Shown here: positions 56,603-64,000 of the stretch, piece by piece
How positions within the stretch are numbered: the stretch's first letter is position 1
Layout: every line of letters starts with the position of its first letter
Assembly (NCBI RefSeq): GCF_000203795.2
Contig: NW_006281107.1
Span: 196,965-260,964 of the forward strand
Length of the DNA stretch: 64,000 nucleotides
From: Batrachochytrium dendrobatidis JAM81
Lineage: Eukaryota; Chytridiomycota; Chytridiomycetes; Rhizophydiales
Direction of reading: 5' to 3'
Position numbers and translations under genes: made by a program
Notes under the pieces: generated by a model
Database searches by the model: none
What the model saw: only the letters and a program-made list of their open reading frames with translations
What the model was told of the DNA's origin: nothing

Positions 56603-59420
56603 ATGGAAATAGAAACTCACTTTGATGGAGAATTGGATAGCAAAAGACCACTTGACGATGTTTCAACACTAATTGCAGCCTTTCAAGCAAGACCAGGGTC
56701 GCTTCTCGGTAACACTGACTCGGAACTCATCACTCCACTATGTGATGGATGGGGTGGAGACCAACTACAACGCATGGGACTCGCTTGCTGCACTTGAAAC
56801 AAATGGGACTGTTGGATCCAGTCCACTCATAATCAAATCACACAGTGGTACTGGACAAGGCGTCGCTAGTTCAGTGTCAGGAGCGTCAGTGGGTGTGAAT
56901 ATCAGACTGGTTTCGGGGGAACTTGAAGAAACTACAAATCCATCACTTTCAAATTATTGCCACATTGCCGATTCTTTAAAAAACGACAACTGTGTCGTGC
57001 AAATCGTAAATACTCTCCTTTCAGTCACAGCTGGAGAACTTTCCGAGTCGAACTTCACAAACTTACCGTTCACGTTTCCCGAGGGCTCGTCTGGCTCAGG
57101 AAAGAGTCAGATGGGCTTTAATATCAAAGCCAATATCGGTAATGAGAGGAGAGTGCACTACTTCCTGTTTGATCCTCCTAGCTCAACATCACAGGATATT
57201 TACCGCAATTTCCAAAACACTTCAAAGTTGTTCAGCAAGTGTTATGTGGCGGATGAGCACATGTATAGCTCTGAAGCTTCGTCTCCAAGCTGTGGCTCGT
57301 TGTTCAAAGAAAGTCTATATATTTATGGATTTATTTTTGAACTGCTATCTGATAAAACTCAGTCATCCAGAATAAACACTGATCTAAGTCAATGGATTTC
57401 TTGGAAAGTCATCAGTTTTCAAACATCTTTGTCAGTCTTTGAATCAATACTGATCGTGGATGATTGAGTTTCGTCGGATAGCAATTTAAAAATAAATTCA
57501 TAAATTCATAAACCTTTTTTGAATAGCAAACCACAGCTTGGAGACGAAGCTTCAGAGCTATACATGTGCTCATCCGCCGCATAACACTTGCTGAACAACT
57601 TTGAAGTGTTTTGGAAATTGCGGTAAATATCCTGTGATGTTGAGCTAGGAGGATCAAACAGGAAGTAGTGCACTCTCCTCTCATTACCGATATTGGCTTT
57701 GATGTTAAAGCCCATCTGACTCTTTCCTGAGCCAGACGAGCCTTTGAGAAACGTGAACGGTAAGTTTGTGAAGTTCGACTCGGAAAGTTCTCCAGCTGTG
57801 ACTGAAAGGAGAGTATTTACGATTTGCACGACACAGTTGTCGTTTTTTAAAGAATCGGCAATGTGGCAATAATTTGAAAGTGATGGATTTGTAGTTTCTT
57901 CAAGTTCCCCCGAAACCAGTCTGATATTCACACCCACTGACGCTCCTGACACTGAACTAGCGACGCCTTGTCCAGTACCACTGTGTGATTTGATTATGAG
58001 TGAATGGTCCAATCATTGCTGTGAATGCGATTTCAGTTTCAATTCAATATCCAGTTGGTTGTTACAATCATTCACTCATCATCAAATCCAAGAATGATGT
58101 TGGCTCAAACCCAACAATCACTGGTTCATACAATTATTTCAAGAAAACTATCCAGATCAATGGTATCAATGTTTCTACAAATCATCTCAAAAGACCTGAT
58201 CAACTTGACAAACTCACATACTTGGTTTGAGTATCGGTTTGTCATATTGACTTGTTCATCTGATTCTGCAAAACCTATATTCATTAATATGTATCAACAT
58301 AGTCTCAAACAAATGTCATTTGGATTTGTTTCTTGGACAAGATTGCACGACACTTTTGTTGGAAATGCATTGATTGTTCCAAACAACAACGGATAGAATT
58401 GGAAAAAGTAAAACTGTTGTTTCTTGATGATGCTCAACAGTAATTACAAGACACAAGTTTATGGAGACTTTTAATCAAAGCATCGCTGAGTTGGTTGTCA
58501 TTAAGCATGCGATTTATCATTGCATCAAACCATATTTTTGTTGGAGGAATTTCAAGTCCTGTTGAACTCGGTAGTCTTTCAGGTCTTGAAAAGTGACTTT
58601 CTACTTATTCCAGCCAAACTCTGTGAATTCCATGAATTCCATGAATTTCTGGATTTACTCGTTATTGGGCTGCCAAATAACATGAACAATGAGACCTTGA
58701 AACATGTTCTTGTAACGGAATGTGATGGTCTTGTTGGTGCGCTGTGTGTGTCGATTGATGATCTAAAAACACAATGTCTAAACAACATTGAACCCACTCG
58801 AGCAGATCTACTACAATACTGTCTATCAAACAATTCCATGTTGGGTATGACTCGTTGTTTTGGAAGCGACCATTCAGATCTGATTAGAATGGTTTTAAAC
58901 TGCTACTCAAGAAATGTCTGACAAAAATCATCGATTGGGCAACTTGGAAACCCAGCAAAATATGGAATCTTATTCATCACTCAAAAGGCTGGAATATTGA
59001 TGGAGTCGTTTGACCTTGAACTTGCTTTTACTTTGCTGTTGGTCAAAAAATACTATTCAAATGGACATTCACAAACTGCTTTCCATCACAGCATTTGTCT
59101 CTTCAAAAACTCATACGCAATGTTGTCTCATCAATATCGACCAATGTATTGGAATCTGTTTCGTCATGCGGTTTTCCAAATGAAACAACTTTACAACACA
59201 TGTTTATGGAGATATTGGTTTACTTGACTAAACCAGACTGTTCAATCTAACCAAAACTATCAAAAGTATTTCCCAACAACTCGAATGTGACGGACACTAT
59301 TGATGGTGGAATTGATTATTATTTGGTCAATGGACTAGCAATCAATCAACACATTGACAGATTTACCATCCCAAATGGAAACAACGACAATCCAGTTGTA
59401 ATCCATATTGAGCCTTGAAT
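56603..59420 (+). pseudogene. Decayed Crinkler-type P-loop gene interrupted by a palindromic duplication
   Basis: Read on the plus strand, Crinkler landmarks appear in order but in several frames. An acidic header starts at ATG 56603, and a shifted frame from 56745 leads into LPFTFPEGSSGSGKSQM (Walker A, near 57,070) and KESLYIYGFIFELLSD. An inverted copy of this block follows (to 58002). Then come KVKLLFLDDAQ (Walker B-like, near 58,420) directly before a TAA, SMRFIIASNHIF, FLDLLVIGLPNNMNNETLK, and near 59,290 a last VTDTIDGGIDYYLVNG block. Stops at about 58,439 and 58,595 and several shifts break it. This is a dead copy of a chytrid Crinkler of a subtype different from the intact gene at 40966. 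Confidence 0.65.
56824..58002. repeat. Large inverted repeat, two arms of about 560 bp
   Basis: Left arm 56824-57383 and right arm 57443-58002 are inverse copies with a loop of about 59 bp. The outer roughly 470 bp differ at only a handful of sites. The inner 80 bp are more diverged. The arms encode the same Crinkler P-loop segment on opposite strands. Confidence 0.9.
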
Positions 59421-59866
59421 TCAAACAGTCGTGAATCAAATCATTAATAAACTACAAAAACAGTCCAATATGCCAACTCGCATTTATCCACAACTCGATA
59501 CGTGATGTTCAAATGTCTAATATTCAGACTGTGCTGATTGCAATTGTGGTTGTAATTGTGGTTGTGTGTAAATATCAATCCAATACTCGATTCAATACTT
59601 GATTCAACTTGAACATGTACAGTTTTGTAGTAATCCATTTGATCACATTGACAGAATCAAGCAATGATCTGATTCAACAACACCGAATGATGCATCCATA
59701 TCACTTGTATCAATCAATTGTACACAATCAGTCAATATAATCAACAGTCACTGTCAAGATTGGCATGATTGATTCAATTCATTCAATTTATTCGATCCAT
59801 TTAATTGCATAGATCTGACTGGCATTGCAACTCATTGTTGTAAAATCACTACCTCACAATCAATTA
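59421..59866. other. Spacer, no gene seen
   Basis: AT-rich DNA after the Crinkler relic and after the end of the minus-strand ARM/DUF4246 gene. It contains a TTGTGGTTGTAATTGTGGTTG direct repeat near 59,545, and no gene. Confidence 0.45.
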
Positions 59867-62800
59867 TCAATGATCAAGATAATACACCCGCTCATATATG
59901 TATTTGTTGTATGCTCTTATGATTCGAGTTCGGTCACTTGTCAATTCATCTCGATAGTGTTTGGCTTCAGTTGGTGATTGAACACCTTGAATATACTGCG
60001 TGGCATCATTCCACAGTTCAGGCAGTATGGGTGTCTTGTCAAGACTCGAGTTGTACCATTGTGGTTGTTGTGGAGCCACATGCGCAGTCGAAACAATCCG
60101 ATAGGCTGGATTCACTACAAAAAATGTCAAAATCTTGCAGTGTCCTGGTTGAGTTGGATCTGCAAGTTCAAATGATTGTTCTTTGTGTTGGTATCGATTG
60201 GGATAAACTGCACATCGACCACTTGGTAACTCAAGCGATCCTAGATACTGACTATGCGGTGATTCTAGATCAATTCCATACACATCTTTCCAATACATAT
60301 TAGATGCTCTTTCATCAAACCGATCAACAGCCTCGCGGAAATCGAGTTTGGGTGTGGTGATATTTTCCACGTCGTAGTAATACAGTCCAGTTGCAACAAT
60401 CGATTCGTTAATTGGACCTTCATTGTGCCAGTTTCCCTCGTCGTATTTAGGTTTGGATGGTGTCAGTTGAATGTTGGTGAGTTTGACAATGACTTGTAGA
60501 TTACGACCACGCAGTGATACTGGTTTTGCTGATTCATAACTGGGTTCAAAATGTTCCGGAAGTGTTGGTACATACACGGGACGAATGACTTTAGTGTCTG
60601 ATTCCATACCACCACGATCTGACTGGCTTGGTGGTTCATATCCATCTGTGCCATTGCGAATATCAATATACTTGAACACTGGATCCATCGTTCTGAACAG
60701 ACTTTCAAACATTGGGACAAAACATTTGAATATTTTGGCAATGCATTTGTACATGTCTCGATGCCATATCGGATTCAGATTGTTGATGTATGAGTTGATG
60801 GTCACACTGCCATCCTGTTCGACACGGAATTCACTCGGAAGACATTGGAACTTGCGTGATATAAACTTGGGATTGCCTTCAATGATGGGCGTATCTGAAA
60901 CAAGTCGAGTCGATAACAATATATCGCATGGTACCATTGTGATGTATTTGAGTCGTATACTCAGTGGTGCAATCATCGTTTGTCCATATACAACACTGTA
61001 CATTGATGCATCAATCAGATTGTGCACCATTTGACCAGTGTTGTGATTTGATCCATGTTCAATATCCGATACATTTGTCATCAATCGCGTGTATATATTG
61101 TCAGGTATGCCATTGTCCAGTATATACGTCAGTTCAACAGGTCCTGGTACAATTGTGCCCAATCCATCACTGCCATTACAAACAAGCTGCTCGACAAAAA
61201 CCCCGAGTTGTTCCAACGCAAGATTAAATGTTGATGGTGATATATTCCGATCGAGTGAGTCAGCCCTCCATTGTTCCACAATATGCTGGTTTGTGATATC
61301 GATCCACCACATGGGTTTGCAAAGTATACATTGCAGATACTGGATATACCGCATTTCGACAAGTGTGCGTACCTCTCCATGTTTATATCCGGCAATTCCA
61401 GATTTCATATCAATTTTGGCATTGTCGTCATATGGCTGAATACTTGAACTAGCAACATGAACCCGATGCTGAAAACACGTTTTAATGATCTGACCAGCAG
61501 CCCTCTTGTTTATGTAGTTAGCAGTATCCGATTTTACAATAGCCGTTAGATTTTCAAACATCCCGCCTTGATCCAACTCGGTACGTATTGAACTGTCGGG
61601 ATGATTGTCGGCAAAACCAGCAAGTGTTTTGAGTAAGTTTACAGCACCAGCGTCATAACTAAAGAGGCCATAAAAAAGTATATTTCTACGTGAATAAATA
61701 GTGTCGAGTTGCTTTACAATTCCATATTCTCGAAACACCTTGATCATCTCGGCCTTGTTTGTAGATGTCTGAATCATGTTGCTGACATTATTAAACAGAC
61801 GCAAAGAGTCATACATATCAACATCATACATCGATATCGTCAATTGCTCAAAACCAACGACCGTGCAAGTGATACAGGAAAGTCGCGCATATTGGATGCA
61901 ACTGATCCAGCTACTTCGATTATGCGTGTTTTTAGTTCAGAGTTGTTGCTGTATTTGATACACAAGTCGTTCAGTATTTGAATTAAACCCGACCTTATAA
62001 ACTCGGCTGAAATCACTTCACAATCTGCACGTTTGCAAAAGTTCTCAATAGTATAAATACTTTGATCAATCACTTCTTGATCGACACTCCTGTATTCATG
62101 TCATGTCAATCCAACCATGTCAAATTTACCAATTGTGATGACTGGACACATTCATGCATAACATCACATACCTGAGCGTATTGACCAGTGCTGGAATGAT
62201 GCCACATTCCGCTGCTTTTACTGGGTTATGACAATAAATATTCCGATACATGGTTTGAAGATTTCTGATGAAACCAACAGCAACTGAACCATTGGATGAT
62301 TCCAGTCGTGAAATAAGTCTTGATACCACGATGCCAAACTAATGATATTGTTCAATGTCAAGTATACAATCAACATGACATGACAAGACACTGTCCAAAC
62401 TGATCCAATATTGTATCATTGTAAACATACATTTTCATCGTCAATATTATGGTAAACTTTCAAAAACAGGCCAATTACCAATTCGAGCATTTCTTGATCC
62501 GACTCGTGAACAATAATATCAACCATAGGCTTGATGTCAAATTTACACTCCTCACTCCAGCATCCATAACCGAACAACTCTATGCATGTTTTTATCGCCT
62601 ATATGCATATTGACACTGGGTGAGTTGGATTTCAATCATTTGATCAATATCAATCATGACTTGCCATCAATTTGACTTGACGGTTTGGTGATTGCATGAG
62701 TTGTACAAGTTGATTGTTTAGTTGATGTGATACTTTTAACCGACCATCATAGTGTACAATACTCAAAAATACTGTAGTAAACTTCATTACTTTGACCTAC

Positions 62801-63208
62801 ACAACACATGATTAGTTTAGTCATGAACAATTCATTATTGTTGCAATATATGAATACCTGTAAACTGGGTCGATTATACTCCAAATACTTGGCTGCAATA
62901 TCTTCCAATCCAATACTCTGTAAACGATGCATCACATATGTATATCATGCTATTTCAAACCAACACAAAGTCAGCAATGGTTTGAACTCATCAATAATAC
63001 AATGACTATTAAACTTACTGCAGTTATGTTGTTTCAACTCCAGTAGCAATTCAAGTAATCTGTCCCATATTTCATCAGCCTTGTATACTTGAGCATCCGT
63101 TGTTAACAGTTTCAGATCTTCCAGGTGTTTGATCAACTCTTTCATGATATCAACACAATCCATGTTTGATAAAATTAGTAAAGTTGAATTTTGATTTGAC
63201 AATTTCAT
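59867..63208 (-). CDS. ARM-repeat protein with C-terminal DUF4246 domain
   Basis: Proposed minus-strand exons: 63208-63019, 62917-62858, 62598-62479, 62338-62172, 62089-61915 and 61846-59867. Exons 1-5 encode armadillo-like helices (DLKLLTTDAQVYKADEIWDR; ELFGYGCWSEECKFDIKP; AAECGIIPALVNTL). The last exon (659 residues) holds DUF4246 landmarks: RGRNLQVIVKLTNIQLTP, GNWHNEGPINESIVATGLYY, YDVENITTPKLDFR and LPSGRCAVYPNRYQH, with His/Glu residues that suggest metal binding. Two joins are uneasy. Exons 1 and 2 do not agree in phase, and exons 5 and 6 need a 68-bp intron (GTAGCT...GAG) whose DNA itself reads like ARM coding. Either the exon model is wrong there or the N-terminal part is damaged. The DUF4246 part is fully open. 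Biochemical role unknown. Confidence 0.65.
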
Positions 63209-64000
63209 TCATGCGAATGTCCAACAATTGCCAAGAATTGTTCATGTTTGGATTGTTGTAAAACACACAAACGAGTTGTTCCATTTTAGTATTGTTTTGA
63301 TCAGTTTTTTGTAACAAAATTGGATTGTTATCAAACATGCATTTAGAAATACTGTAAATTAATATTCTGAATGTGATCGTTGTAGATTTGGTTTAATAAA
63401 CAAGTTAGTTTACTACAACACATGGTAATGGATTACTAAACATCATCATAAATCAGATGGACTGGACTGGAATGGAATGAGATGAAATCAATGACAATCG
63501 CATTACAAACAGTGTGTTGTGATTAAATCATCGAGTATTTCCAAATACAAACTTGAATGAAATGCTTTGCCACAAGACTGATCAACTGTATTACTGTTTA
63601 TACTGTGGTATTATTGATGTATTGTAATATTTGGTGTTCAGATACACAATGATAATGGTAGTACAACTCATGTCAGTTGTACAAACCAAACGTGATTAAA
63701 GCCAATAATAATGTCAGACAAGATTGGATAATGAATTAGCGTGTAAATCATCAATATTGACCAAGATTGATTGAAATGGTGAGATTGAATTGGATGGTGA
63801 TGAACACAATAAATGTGTGTACAGAGTTGTATTGACAACATTGACAGTCAAACACAATACATGAATGTGGGTTCAAACTTGGTGATCGTGCAATGTATGA
63901 TTACTAAAAGTGCACAAAATGTAGATTCAACATTATAGTCTGATTGTGTGTCATATGATGGTTGTTGTATACCAAACACGCAATGCAGTCAATGTGTAGT
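63209..64000. other. Right window edge with coding relic
   Basis: About 63,818-63,950 is the fourth relic copy, here in plus orientation (SCIDNIDSQTQYMNVGSN up to a TAG). A minus-strand frame from ATG 63338 overlaps the start of the ARM gene but has no support of its own. Confidence 0.4.

Noticed and set aside
1..64000. CRISPR arrays, bacterial operons or insertion sequences
   Set aside because: No regularly spaced direct repeats, ribosome-binding-site-led gene strings or transposase frames were seen. The spliced genes show that this is eukaryotic DNA.

Overview
ORGANISM. This is nuclear DNA of a fungus. Genes carry short introns of about 60-140 bp with GTAAGT/GTATGT-like donors and some TACTAAT/TGACTAAT branch points, and AT-rich spacers separate them. 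The gene content (an M36 fungalysin, several small families of secreted coiled-coil or Ser/Pro/Gln-rich proteins, aspartyl-protease-like paralogues and Crinkler-type P-loop proteins) points to a chytrid of the genus Batrachochytrium. That placement is inference from family content; the species cannot be fixed from sequence alone.

LAYOUT. A conserved housekeeping island at about 16.3-31.4 kb holds tRNA-Phe, pyruvate kinase, a diaphanous-type formin with a DAD tail, signal-peptidase subunit SPC3, a 3-ketoacyl-CoA reductase-like SDR, a 664-residue unknown protein and a type II membrane glycosyltransferase. Repeat-rich, gene-poor DNA lies on both sides and carries lineage-specific families. Family A (small secreted coiled-coil proteins) is at 0.9, 6.6-7.4, 48.9-49.6 and 51.1-51.8 kb. 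Family B (secreted low-complexity proteins) is at 8.6, 32.7, 45.5 and 53.0 kb. Family C (aspartyl-protease-like) is at 4.3 kb (+) and 35.0 kb (-), with identical intron positions. An M36 metalloprotease is at 13.9 kb, an intact Crinkler-like protein at 41.0-42.7 kb, and a decayed Crinkler containing a 2 x 560 bp palindrome at 56.6-59.4 kb. An ARM-repeat plus DUF4246 gene closes the window at 59.9-63.2 kb.

HOW IT WORKS TOGETHER. Members of families A, B and C were copied together with their promoters and 3' flanks, so each family shares a promoter block and probably its regulation. Several copies are breaking or broken: a 13-bp triplication in one A gene, an in-frame TGA or tiny intron in another, and loss of catalytic residues in both C genes. 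The long spacers contain many decayed coding relics, some present in three or four copies. The picture is a two-compartment genome: a stable core beside fast-changing arrays of secreted proteins.

LIMITS. No searches were run. Exon boundaries were set by eye from splice signals, reading-frame continuity and family motifs. Repeat boundaries are approximate.
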